64,000 nt of DNA from Setaria digitata. Lineage: Eukaryota > Nematoda > Chromadorea > Rhabditida > Setariidae. The stretch covers positions 100,739 through 164,738 of the forward strand of contig RCAB01000105.1 of the NCBI GenBank assembly GCA_003640385.1. The letters are read 5' to 3'. The notes beneath the pieces were generated by a model. It searched no databases and had not been told where the DNA came from. It saw only the letters and a list, made by a program, of their open reading frames with translations. The number at the start of each line of letters is the position of its first letter. Position 1 is the first letter of the stretch. Both the position numbers and the translations under genes were made by a program. Of this stretch, positions 12,401 through 24,455 are shown piece by piece.

Positions 12401-15400
12401 TTATAACATGTTTGTTTTTTGTGTTCGCACCAAATTCTGTTAAATACAAACTTGGCTGTTGAAACAAATTCGGTCAATTCGCCACCAGCATCATCAAGTG
12501 CTTCTAATGTTTTTGATTCACCTGTGGTTTGTAAACCAATCACAACGCACTTATTGGCCTTTATTGCATCGCGCACTATCTTGACACAAGATTTTACCTA
12601 AATATAAAGGGAGTGTATTATTGTCCCTTATTCTAATATTACGCAAAAAAGTGCAACATAAAGCTCCAAACTATTTTAACCGGCAGTATTTAGTTAATTT
12701 AAATCGCAACATGGGTCTTCAATTTTTCCTTCAAATGTAGAAACTACACTGAAAATATTTTATAATACCTTTGCGCCAATACACACATATTTGAAAAATC
12801 GTTGATGTGCAGCCCAGAACTGCCCCCAAATCAGTTTTACTTGTGCCCGACTAACACAGTGGCGAGAAAGAGCTGCCTATAAGAAATTTTTTCCTTGATC
12901 TTTTGGTTTACTCGAGTAAATGTATAAGTTAGCTTGAAATAATGTAAGCTGATAATACCACTGAATCACAATTTATCACTTAACAAGGGAGCTACGTAAT
13001 ATTAGAAAGAAGAGCTTCAAATATTTTATGGATCCTCCTCTAAATCTATACAAAGAATCATTCAGAATCAAGCAGTTATAAGAAAAGCATACCAACCTGA
13101 AACTGTCTCCGACATTCCAGCCATATTTTAACTGATGCATCATACACTTCGATGAATTCTGCCGATAACGGTACCTCTTCAACTCGAAAACTTACACCGC
13201 GAAATGAAAGTTGGCGTGCAAGATAAAGGCCTCGCTGCTAGAAATTCATCAACTTTTATGAATTTAAAAAGTGGTCTGAGGCGAAAAAATATGCAAAGCC
13301 ACTATAGTGTAAGCAGGTAAAAACCTTCATATCCATCGCAACCACTTCCATAGCTCCAACACCTCGTTTCTCTACGGCATTGATGAAATCGCTGAATTCT
13401 CGAAATGCTTGCCCTTGTCCCCATAAGCCTAACCGTGTCATATATGCCATATTTCGGGGTTCTGAAAATATCAATTTAAAGAGAGTCATACATATTTCTG
13501 CATATATTCCAGAAGTTGACATAATCAGGGAGAAACTGCATAGGACTGCGAAAAATAATTCAACTTCGTTTAATCGAAAGTAATATGTATAGTCAGAAAT
13601 CGCTTAAAATCAATAGTGATGCCTGTTACATGCCTGTTGCACCAGTTGCTGAGGCATAAACAATTCGAGCATTTGGTAAGGCTTTCTGTAATTCCATAAC
13701 GCTCCGACCTGTTTTTGTCGGTTTCGAGCCAGATGTAGGAACTAAATTTTTGGCACGATGGCATTCATCAAGGACGATAACACCATCATAATCCTATAAT
13801 AAAAATGATATAATTTAAGCGAAACAAAAGGCATCACTGATGTTAAATTTTGAACCACGAAGAAAGTGCTCCCGAAAATTTCTACTATTTTCATAAAGTT
13901 GAATATACACAGTCGTATGAAATTCAAACTGTTGAAAGCTATAAATGAAAAATCATAACCTACAAATTCGAATTCCTTAAATATCTTGAAGGAGAAGTGA
14001 AAACACAACAGAAATCAAAGAATAAGAATTTATCGCTAAGACATTAAACATGAAAAAGCATCTGGCAAATAGTACCATGAGTTCCCTTTGTGAGAGATAT
14101 CAAGCAGAGGAAAGCTACTGCTACCACAAATTATCATATTCGCAAACACTGAGGTTCGGAAGGAAACAGTGTGAGCATGTATGGACCTGACAACTAAAGC
14201 TATCCCCAGCCTATTCAGATTTCAATAAAAATTAGGAAGAGACTCACCTGACCAAACCACTGGATCAGTTGCTTAAGTCTCGTTCGGTATTTACCCTTTG
14301 CTGAACGACATTCACCAATCAGCGATGAATATGTTGCAAAAATGCAACCTTTCTTGACATCATTTTCTTTTCCACCAATTTTGGAATATTTGAATTTATT
14401 CAATGCATAAACCTAAAAGCATAACTGTAATGTCATGCGATATTTCAGTGCAATAGAACAAAGCCAAAATATTTATTGACCAATAAAATACACACCACAT
14501 GTGACAATTTTAACCAACAAATCGAGAAATGTAAGAACAGTTCGTGTACAAAAGTATAAACCTTGATATTTTTGGCACCGATATCCCTCAAATCACGTTC
14601 AGCATCGTATCGCAAATCGGCCGAAACACTCAGCCTATAAACAGCACTTTTTTTTTTTTTTCAAATTGGAAGAATGAAAAAAATTTTTTTTCCTTAAATT
14701 TTTTTTGGGATTTTTTTTTTTTTTTTTGGACCTCTTGAAAATTGATGAGCTTTCAGGAAGTTATCTCAGGTATTTCAATATGATGGAAACAAGTGGTCAT
14801 TAGGATTTGAAAACCAGAATGTTATAGACATGATAATAACTGATAACGCGCATGAAATTTCAACGCAAGACCACAAGTATCGACATTAAGATGACAAATC
14901 TACAGCTGCAAAAACAAGTCGAAATTTTACACATATTTCAATGTGTAAAATCTCGACCATTCAATTTAAGGAAAATTTCAGCCACTAAATGAAAGTAAAA
15001 AAAAATAATACCAAATTGAACGTTTGCGTCCTAAAAGATAATTTTCAAAAATGATACAAGCAATTGTTCTTCCTTTACCCACGCCTGCTCCATCACCTGT
15101 GAAATCAAGAGACGAATTACGAAATGAAATTCATAATGGAGAGGATAAATAACAAATTTAAACTGCACACAACTAGATGATATTATAGATAATACTGTAT
15201 AAATCAACTTCACCTACGATTTTCAAACATGGATTTTGAGAAACTTGTCCAGGATAAGATAATTCAAAGGATAATTGTGTTTCACAAACTTCCAAGCAGT
15301 AGTGAAGTCTTCATAATATTCATAACACGGCAATGGAAATCAATCAACACTCTCATATGAAATTAATTAAAATATCTAACCAATCAAATAGCCAACACGT

Positions 15401-18194
15401 TCATTTGACGGAAGACGCATCTCATGTGCTTGACAAGCATAAACTACTGCTTCCAGCTGTACAGCTGAAATCGCGCCAGTATCTATGATCTATAAAATAA
15501 TAGCACTTACGCATCGAACAATTTTCAGAAAAAAATCTCCAAAAATGGCTAAATGTGATACAATTCTTTTTTTCCAGAAAAAAAAAAACTAGACCTCCTC
15601 GGGAATAGTCAAATTATATCGTATATCTGGTGGTGCAACACTACTCAACGATGCAGTCTCAATAACACTATCTGGATGTGATAAACCAGAACGAAGTTTC
15701 GCCGGGCGATAATCTGCATAAGTTTCTGCGTAACCCAAATTTTCTTCCTAAAATTAATGGTAAAAAAAACTGAATGGTAAGTACGAAGTGAAAGTGCTCA
15801 TAATATCATTCATCCTACGCAACCTAAAATCCACTCCTTAACAATCACGGATTACGACAATTTCTCTTTCGATCAAAGCAGACACATTGTTGTCCGGAAA
15901 AAAAACAATAAAAGTTGTTGGTAAAAAAAGACTAAAAGAATTCGACTATTGTTGTTTACAATAAAATTTTGTACTGTTTTCAAGTTTCAGAACAAAACAT
16001 GAAAGCTACAGTTTAGCGATTTTCGAACCTGGAAATCCTCAAAAGACAACATTTTCCGATACATAAAAAACACAAACCTCATCATCAATATCCTGATCAC
16101 TGTGAGAACTGCGATACTGCAAAGCTGCTTCCATTTCGTTACGTATAGAAGACTTTTTCTCTTTCTGTTCTAATATCTGATTCAACGATTTACGTTCCAT
16201 AACGCGTGAACTATCGAAAAAAACTTCATCTTTGGATGTCCCACTACTACCTGCGGCTCTTCCACGACACCCATCCACTTGTGATGGCTTTTGTTCAGTC
16301 ATTCGAATACGCCGCAAAACTTCACCAACAGGTAACCGTGACTCAACCGAATTTCCGAAAACACGTATCCGCCCTGCTACATCGAGCTGTAGTTTTTCAA
16401 CACTATCATTATGTCCTTGTGTTTCAGATGGAAGCGACTTCAAATTAGCAATGGAACCAGCTAAATGAGTTCGAGCTCTCTGCAAGTTTGGCACCACACG
16501 GGTTGCTACAGTGGCGGTATGAGCACCTTGCACGGTCACCGGTGATGTTCGGCGCAGAACGGAATTCCGTATAATCCTTGGCTGAGCATGTAAGACAGAT
16601 GTGGTATTCGGTCGCAACGCTGGCGATGGTAAATACTGATGTCCTGTTTCTTGTAAGACGTTTACTGGATCCCTTTCAATGGATCCCGATAAAACGCTTC
16701 TGTAAAGATAAAAGATGGCCATGCTTAATGCTAATTTAATATTTATCTAAATTTTTGTTGCTCAATCATGTGCCTATAATTTCGCTTCTGATGTCAATAC
16801 TACGATCCAAATACATCATGATTTTCACACGGATTTAAACCAACCTCATCAAGTAGCGAATTTTATTATTTTTAGAGACAAAGGAATTCATGTTACCTCA
16901 CTTTCTTCTGACCGTCCTTGATAATATTTCAGGAAAATAACTGTGATTCAAAAGGTGGTTGCAGTTTTCATTTTTATAATTACTTTTCACATCAACAAAG
17001 TGTTCACCGCTGTAAGAAAACAGGAGCTGATCTGTTTGAACGAAAAACTGGACGAATTATACGACTACCACGAAATCCAAGTGTTCCATTAATGTTTCGA
17101 TTTGGAATTACACGCGTGGGTGGAAAACGCCGTGGTATAGTCTCCCAGTTACGCTGGCGTACGTAAACCACACCTAAATAAGAATGAAAAAAATGGCTTT
17201 GTCAGGTTGACTTGGACATTACTGAAAGAGAGTAAAACCTCAGCATTTCAAAGTGAAAAAAATAGTAAAACAGTAAAACATAGCAAAATAAAATGGCAAA
17301 ACCATTTTTCGGGCGCTGATGCATAATAACCACACGACGAGGCACGTTCCAGGATGCGCCACCCATATATGATGGCCCTTCGATAATTTCAACATCATTA
17401 TCATCATCAAGTCCGTTAACAACCGACGGCATTTCACGTGCCACTTTTACTGTCGATCGCGCAGTCACAGCATTCCTAACTGTCTAAAAAGTACTGAGAA
17501 ATTCAAAATTAAATTATACCAACAGATTCAATTTGTTTTAAAGTTTAAAACTATTCAGAAATTAAATGCCACACAGTAATCAAGTGAAAGAAACAAATTC
17601 CTTTCGTCATAAAAATCACACAGACTAACTACTATGGTAATTAAACTACATTAATAAAGGTTATCTTACTTTCACATTGCATGGCTGCAGTCGCTGCTGT
17701 GTTACTAAAACAGAACGCTGTAAACGAAGCGTATTGTTATCAGTATCCGGTAAATTCCCTGGCTGTGTTAATGCCACCCGTTTAGCACTGCCAGCACTCA
17801 AATCACTCGGTAACTCGGCTGTTTCGACAATTTCAACAAGCTGCTGCTGTTGCTGTTGGATGACTGTTGAAGGTACATTTTCGGTGATATTATTTGAGGA
17901 ATCATGAATATGTGGCGTATCCGAAGGAGAGTTACTCTCAGAATCAGTGTGTGAGCATGAGGGAAGAGTTACACAACCATCGCTTAGTATTTCCACATTC
18001 TGCTTCTTATCGTCGGCTTCAGATTTCCCAGCCAATTTCAGCAAAGAATTCGTCTGATCACTGGTGTTGACAATTGCTGTAGTTGCTAAGTCATCTCCCA
18101 ATGATTTAACAACTTCACCATTAATGCTTTCCGGTGCCAGCAAAAATTCCTCTAATCCAGCCTCGCATATCGCCGCAGACAGCAAATCATCCAT
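7231..18194 (-). CDS. let-765: Strawberry notch (SBNO) helicase-like nuclear regulator, 28 exons
   Basis: Strawberry notch proteins are nuclear helicase-like transcriptional regulators; the C. elegans homologue promotes lin-3/EGF expression. My exon model (high to low) is 18194-17670, 17483-17303, 17173-17008, 16699-16078, 15747-15595, 15489-15381, 15096-15012, 14634-14562, 14412-14248, 13793-13634, 13461-13325, 13237-13097, 12876-12769, 12597-12452, 12304-12183, 11701-11516, 11067-10900, 10818-10694, 10363-10178, 10018-9836, 9726-9639, 9523-9448, 9145-8931, 8788-8573, 8486-8323, 8176-7954, 7814-7575, 7334-7231. It sums to 5067 nt (1688 residues) with phases consistent at every junction. Residues 1-500 are low-complexity. 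The AAA/DEAD-like lobe has Walker [10 protein letters not shown] (about 588-596), DECH (702-705), SAT (741-743) and the family signature EPRNMAYM (about 747-754). An acidic and Lys-rich linker spans about 965-1125. The helicase C lobe has SEAASSGIS and [11 protein letters not shown] (about 1274-1284), then the conserved C-terminal region. The start is the first ATG of the 5' exon; an upstream exon cannot be excluded. Confidence 0.93.
13462..13633 (-). other. let-765: Predicted GC-AG intron in the strawberry notch gene
   Basis: The exon ending at 13634 reads ...SATGAT and must join, with one leftover G, to the exon beginning at 13461 to give the family motif [13 protein letters not shown]. The donor at that point is CAG|GCATGT, a GC rather than a GT. 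The nearby GT (in CATGTAAC) would shift the frame and destroy the conserved motif. The acceptor is a standard TTTTCAG. Confidence 0.8.
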
Positions 18195-19599
18195 TCGTTG
18201 TGGACCCTTCAAATATAATCAAATTATAACTTTTTGTTCAACCATTTCACATTTTTTTTTAAGTATCTGCTGAGAAACTTCTCGATTTTTTCTCGACGCA
18301 CAGAGAATTAACTTTCTCTACAGGAAATATTTTACATGCAGCATGTACGTCACACAACATCCACTGTGTATATAACAAGTTGCACACGAGTAACATTTAT
18401 TGAAATATGTATTTAAAATTAGTAAATGCATCTGCTTCAAATATCTACTGTAAAGCATCATCATCTGTGCTTAATATACGCTGAATTAATTTTGCTTGAA
18501 TGTATCACTCTCGACCTAATATGTAAAATATTTCATACGGTGTTGGCTAAATACACGCATTTTCGAAATGCCAAAGTCTACCGTATTAAAATAAAACTGT
18601 TGGAGTGTCGTGCACTTAAAGGTCATATAATGTAAATTCAAAATATCACTACAAAAGAATTCTTAATTCTCAAAAAATTGTACAAAATCATCCAATCCGA
18701 GCCTTTTTTTTCAAAGATGAAAAAAAAAAAAAATGCTACAAGTAGAAAGAAACTGACGGCATCGCAAAGCAGAATGGGATCTAATGACAGCTAAAATAAA
18801 TTATCCTAAATGAACCAATGTTTTACATTCTTTCTTCAGAAAAAAAAAAAAAAAAGAAAGCAAAAGAGCTCGACTGGAACCAAAATGGAAAATTAATTTT
18901 AACTTAAATTTCAATTCAACTCTGATCACAGTGTGGATGGGATGTTTAATGCTCTTCTCTTTTTTGCTTCCCTCTCTATTCTTTCCTTCTCCTTACGTTT
19001 AGACTAAAAAATGGCGAAATAAAATTCAAATAATTCAACTGGAACTGCAGTTCATTTGAATACCTAAGGATATATCTGTAAGTATACATGCGGAATTGTA
19101 TATTGGTGGTGGTAAATATCAACAAATTTACTACGGAAAAGTTAACTCTATTTCGTTCTACCATGACAAATCGAAGTATCAGACTAAGATCTAAAAATTA
19201 TTAGATCGAAAGACACTTCCCCCCTTCATATTCCTTTCCTAAATGAAACAGAGAGAAATGCTGCATGTAGAACATCAGTCGATAATCTCCCTTAGTAGTA
19301 GTGGTAATTCACTTCAGGGCATTTCTTTTTCATATGCAAATTTCACCACCGTTTATTTTGCTGAGCACTGAACTAACAAACTCCAGGCTTCGTTAAATCA
19401 ATTATTCTCAATTCAATTACACTACTGCAAATTTCAAAATGCGATTTGATATAAGTGAAAGTGTCGCTAACTTTCTTTACGACATTTATCCTCTGCTATC
19501 TCCCGTGGTTCGTAATTCTTACCAAATCTAACTAGTCCTATTTCTATGATCCGATCATCCTCACAGAAAAAGAAAGTTTAAATGTATGATCCACATCTC

Positions 19600-20900
19600 A
19601 ATATAAATTTGAAGTTAGCTCTCCTTCCCCTTCCCTCTTTCTTTTCTTGATCCAACAACAAATGGATACTCTTTATTGACCAGTGGAACGTGTATGCACT
19701 CCAGCCTGACCTCACCTGTGCTTACCATCTCAGCAACAAACTGAGGCTGGTAATACCTGACAGGGTCATACATCTTCGCCCATTTACATTAGCTATCAAT
19801 CTTCTTCGTCATTCCTCATAATAGCCTATCCTTTTCTCTCTCTCTTTCTCTTCAACTCTTCTTTGGCGTCATTCCGTTGCATCGTGAAAAGTTCCACGTA
19901 ACAAACCGTACCGACTGAAACGTTTGTGAGAAGTGATGTTCTGCTAATTCTCAACCTCTCGTAAGTTACCGTTCCTTCTCTCTTTAACAATCTCCTACTG
20001 GCTTTCCGGATCCAGCTTCACATTACTTCCGGAATTCGCCTAACACTCGGCCTCGTCCAACTTCCCGTCCTTTCTCGCCCTCTAAACCTTATCCCGTCGC
20101 TGCATTTCTGCAAAACTTATGAGTAATGCTGCAGTTCGGCAAATTGCCAAAGAGAAGTTGTGTCGTGCGAAAACCCGCACTCGAGATCACTTGAAACGAT
20201 GCAGCGCTGCAACGCTCACCCTCACCCTAGCACGATCAAAAATGGATGAACAGAGGAAGGAGGGTTGAAGTGTTAAGAGAACTCGCTCGGTGTGCCTCTG
20301 TTTGCGTTGCCTTTTATACTAAGCTGTCGCGTGCGCTGCACCGCAGTGTACCGCCCCACTGATATGCCAGTGGCTTCACTTTGGATTTGTGCCAAAATGC
20401 ATCATTATGCGAACATTCCAAAATGCAATCTAAGTCTAGCATTCTTCCACGTTATCTTCTTGTCGCCTGCTTCACTGTCCAGTCGCCCAGCTGCACTACT
20501 GGTGCAGCGCTACATTGCGCAACTTCTGCACGTAATATGCTGCCTTCATTACGTGTTGTCTTTGTTGGTACTCTTTTTCTCGGTCTGTCATATCACCGCG
20601 TGTGCGTCTCTCCGTCACTCACGCACGTCTGCCGTCAGTCTGGCCACTTGACCACGTTACTTCGACCGCACATCCATTGTCCTTCATCCGTCGTTTCCGC
20701 CCTCTGTGTACGTGGTGTCCGTCGCGTCGAATCTCTGTATGTGTAGGCTGACTGTCTCTGAAGCACCCGTCTCTCCGTCTGTAGTCTCGAGATATGTATA
20801 TCTGTGCTGTTTGTCTATTTGTCTGTATGTCACCTGCACTGATTCCTATGCGTTTAGTAATTCTTTCGTAAAGGTCAAAAGGTTAAGGAATAAGTTCGAA
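19600..20900. promoter_or_regulatory. GC-richer, pyrimidine-rich island upstream of SBNO
   Basis: The sequence departs from the surrounding AT-rich background, with many CpG, TCTC and CTTTC motifs and long frames open in more than one register. It lies upstream of the SBNO 5' exon. In a genome this AT-rich, such an island is a reasonable candidate for a promoter or unannotated 5' exon, but no core element was identified. The promoter role is inference from position and composition only. Confidence 0.3.
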
Positions 20901-22743
20901 GGGGTCAAACCATGGTTGAGGGACCATCTCACTCTCATTACTTCATGCATGCACTATTTGAGTGGAAATCACCATGGAATTTGGGAAAAATAGTTCAGGG
21001 AAAAAGAAATGAGCGTCAACACTTCTTTTGCCGAAAGGACGTTTCGTTATATGTATTTAACTGGAAGCTATTACAAGGAATGGAACAGTTAAATGAACAA
21101 CTTGAATATCCGTAATTACTTCCAGTTTAGATGCCCTTCACGTGCATGCGCGATGCAGTTTGGTAGAGCACACGGACAGATCAATTCATATCAGTTTGCC
21201 ATCTTAGTGAGGTCAGCTGAATATTATTACACAAGCAGTAATCATGTGATAGGGTATCTGTTCATGTCCTAGGCACCAAACTGTTGATAATTTGTATTTC
21301 CACAATTTGCTTCATGTCCACGTTCACTCTGTAGCAGTGAAAAGTGCACATCTACGCAGTAATAAAATTTGCATAATTTTTCAGTGTATTTCTTGGTTTC
21401 CTATGCATGATGGGAAAGACTTAACAGTCTTTGCTCTTTGTCATCAGAATCTTTGTTCATTTCTGTGTACTTCTGAGTAAAAATTTTATTTTCTGCAGTT
21501 CTCGTCAACATTAAACAAATGAAAAAGAAGTGGGTCGGCTATTTTGTTTTGTTGCTAATGATCAAGAAGTTACTCGAGAGATGAAACTAATGTATGTCGA
21601 CTCAGTTTATCGGAAAGGAAGGTTGCTAGAGTGATCCAGGTGTTCCTTAAAACCTCTGGTCATTATAGGTTAATTAATACTAATAACGCTTACCTGTGCT
21701 CAGCTCTGTGTCCAAACTGGAATTTACTGAAAACTTATCAAATTTCCTTTGCCTTGCAAAGTTTCGGAACTTTTGTTCATGTTGTTTGGTAAACTGGCGA
21801 GGTCACTATAGATTAGCATAAAAAATTTTTACATTCGGCCATCCATGTTATTGTCTGAATTGACATCTAATTACCCACATTTACTCATAACCTTTAGGAG
21901 CTGCAAGGTGGAACTGCTAACATGATAAAATTGGATTTGAAAGCATCAAATTTAAATTAATTCAAATAAGTTACGATCGAAGTCAGCATACAGGTGATTG
22001 GTACTCACGAATAATACTACCACTACTATGCAGAGTTGATTAGCTTCCACTTCTTTTTTGGAACCACAGAATTATCCTTATTCTTTTGTTGTTTTGGTTC
22101 GGCAGTTCATTCTCCCGTAATTTCCTGGTCCTCCCGCTCCTCCATCTCTCTCATAATCCAATGTTTTTGGGAGCAATCCTTTCTCCCTCGGTAACAGAAG
22201 CTGAATGAAATTTCTGTGTCATTGCAGTTTCGCCGTTCTCATGAATTTTAATGCACTTCCCATTCTCCCAATTTGCTTACTCTCTTCGATCAGTTATTTG
22301 TGAAATTTCATGGAAAATATAAATCTCACAATAATTGGTGTGTGAATACCTGCAGAGAGGATCACTTCAAAGACTTTTTTCACTTAATTGTGAAGAAAAT
22401 AAATCAATAGAAAATAAATGTACCAATTTTGTATGAGTCACAATTAAAAAAGGAACAAAAACCTGGAATTTCCTTCGCTACATTGAAACGTTAAGTGTGT
22501 GGATAAATGTAATTTTTTCGAAAATTCTTTCCTTTCTGTTTCTTTTGGTTGTTGGACATATCTGAAATTGAACAGCCTGAAATGGAAATAAATGAGAGAG
22601 GAAGTGATCTGCTGAATCATTATGGAATGAACATGCGCATGCGTGCTTGCATGCATGCAGTGTTTCTTTTTTGTACGAGCAGTGTGTTTTGCATTCGGAA
22701 TTCGACTGATACTGCATCTGTTGCATAATGTCCTACACGTCAA

Positions 22744-22904
22744 GATGAACGTGTTCGTATCGAAGTACAACATGCTGGTGGAAGGTGGAATTTTGTGTTG
22801 TGCATGAATGGCACGTGAGGTCATCGTGTTCATGATAAACGTGTTCGTATCGTCAAAGTGTAACATTTTGTCTTGTGCGTGAATGGTACGCAGGGTCACT
22901 GGTG
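22744..22904. repeat. Imperfect direct duplication (about 70-90 bp unit, two copies)
   Basis: Unit 1 begins GATGAACGTGTTCGTATCG at 22744 and unit 2 begins GATAAACGTGTTCGTATCG at 22834. Both continue through a TTTTGTSTTGTGCRTGAATGG segment and a GG-GTCA segment. Unit 2 lacks about 10-20 internal bases. Just upstream (about 22630-22665) is an alternating CATGCGCATGCG-type tract. Confidence 0.75.
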
Positions 22905-23623
22905 TATTTGTTAGTCTGTAAACGTCACTGATTTATGCCTCTTATATACTTTCCTGTTTCTGTGACTCCCCAAAAATACGGATCACTTGATTCAGTAATA
23001 ACTGAAGAGGGAATATTTTAGACTTAAGCTATGTTTAAGCTAATAATTAAGTAATTAAGCTCTCTGTGTATGTATGACAGTGTTTACGTTTGTGATTATA
23101 TTAAAAAGTTAAAAAAAAGTGGAGGAGAAAAACTGACAATATCATTTACTTTTTTAATAGTACTTTTATACACAATTTTTACCGACTGTTTCGTGGAAAA
23201 ATTATTTGATGCATGGACCGGTAAGTTGTTATTTATTCTTGCAAAAATCATTAATTAAAATTCTATAAAGCACATTTTTCACAAACTGTTTCGTCGTTTC
23301 CATATACACCTAATTTATGTATTTTGTTGGTTGGAAAAGGGGTATGGAAAGGTAGTTGTAATAATTTTTATAGACTTTTTTTGTTTACGTTCTTAGGACT
23401 GATGCGTTTCCCATAGTTTCCATCTTTTACGGATTGTATTTCGTATGTTGTTCCTGTCTTTTTTTTTTCTGGCTTTTTCTTGTCGATTTATTACAGTGAT
23501 GCCGTTTGCAGTGAGAAGCGATTGTTGATATAGGAGACGAGTGTTGAAGTTATTTTATAGAAGTTCCCTTCTTTATATCATTCGATGCCACCTTAAATGT
23601 AAGATTACGTGAGCTGCGTAACG

Positions 23624-23688
23624 ATGGTTATTACAATACGACTCACCTACGGTACTGACGAAAAACGGCAGACAATACTGCTGCATCG
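23624..23688 (+). CDS. set-1: Candidate 5' coding exon of SET8 (uncertain)
   Basis: An ATG at 23624 opens 65 nt ending in a plausible donor (CATCG|GTTAGT) with two leftover bases. That is exactly the phase required by the acceptor TTTCCAG|GG at 24425, which lies upstream of the first in-frame ATG of the next exon. Joined, the SET8 protein would be 248 residues, close to the C. elegans SET-1 length as I recall it. The encoded residues show no homology I recognise, so this is a phase-based suggestion only. Confidence 0.3.
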
Positions 23689-23700
23689 GTTAGTGCTTTT

Positions 23701-23709
23701 CTCGCGCCA
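23701..23709 (-). promoter_or_regulatory. E2F-like site upstream of SET8
   Basis: The minus strand reads TTGGCGCGAG, close to the E2F consensus TTTSGCGC, about 0.75 kb before the SET8 coding start. SET8 is cell-cycle regulated in other animals, so an E2F site would make sense, but a single short match can occur by chance. Confidence 0.25.
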
Positions 23710-24455
23710 ATTTTCAAATTGTGCAATTGACAGATTTTAGTTTTGTGGGGGACGGTTTGTTGACACTAATTTTTAATTTAGCTACATTAAAGGAAATTAA
23801 CTGCAGGTTTAAAAGTGAACATGTGTTTTAATTTAGCCGACAAAATTTCGCTTTGTCATGTCAAATGTGTAATGCGGTTGAAGTGAATTTGTGTTCTAGT
23901 ATCATGCATTAGATTTGAGCATGATTAAGTAAAAATAAAATGATTTTAACATATAGGTTTTTCACGTAAGGAAGTTGCGGTCATTGTAATCATTGATATG
24001 CTTGAAATTTGAAACATTTAATATTTTTAAATTTAAGAATTTGGTTTTTAAGTATATGTAAAATTTTTGACGATTGTTCTTAGAGGTAAGGGAGATTTTC
24101 AAAGCACATGTCAAGGTCTGGAAGTCATTATTCATATAAAATTTCATATGGTTTACAATGATAGCTTCTAGAAAATGAGATTTTGCTTAAGAGAATAAGT
24201 ATTAAATTTGGAGTAGCAAACTATGATAGATAAGGTTCCGGAGTAACAGGGAAAAAAAGCAAGATAATGATGCTGAAATATGAATTTCACGATTTGTCGA
24301 GATGGAAATAATGTGCTTTCAGTTATTGGTTTCATTCTGCAGAGATTTCTTTATTTAATAGATCGTTTACTACTAGGTTAAATTATATTGCAGAAGATTT
24401 CTAACTCGAAATTAGTGTTTCCAGGGGTCTGCCGCCATCAGCATTATCGAGTCGA

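Larger units (their letters stand above)
18195..24455. other. Intergenic region between divergent SBNO and SET8 genes
   Basis: This stretch separates the minus-strand SBNO start (18194) from the plus-strand SET8 coding start (24456), so it should contain both promoters and 5' UTRs. It includes a GC-richer segment (about 19600-20900), a direct duplication (22744-22904), a possible SET8 5' exon (23624-23688) and an E2F-like site. Several overlapping plus-strand open frames of 65-120 codons at 20292-21115 resemble nothing I know and are treated as composition effects. Confidence 0.5.

Noticed and set aside
16039..16722. Second gene on the plus strand opposite the SBNO exon (frames at 16206-16468)
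   Set aside because: These are shadow frames of the long SBNO exon 16699-16078, which is joined in phase at both ends.
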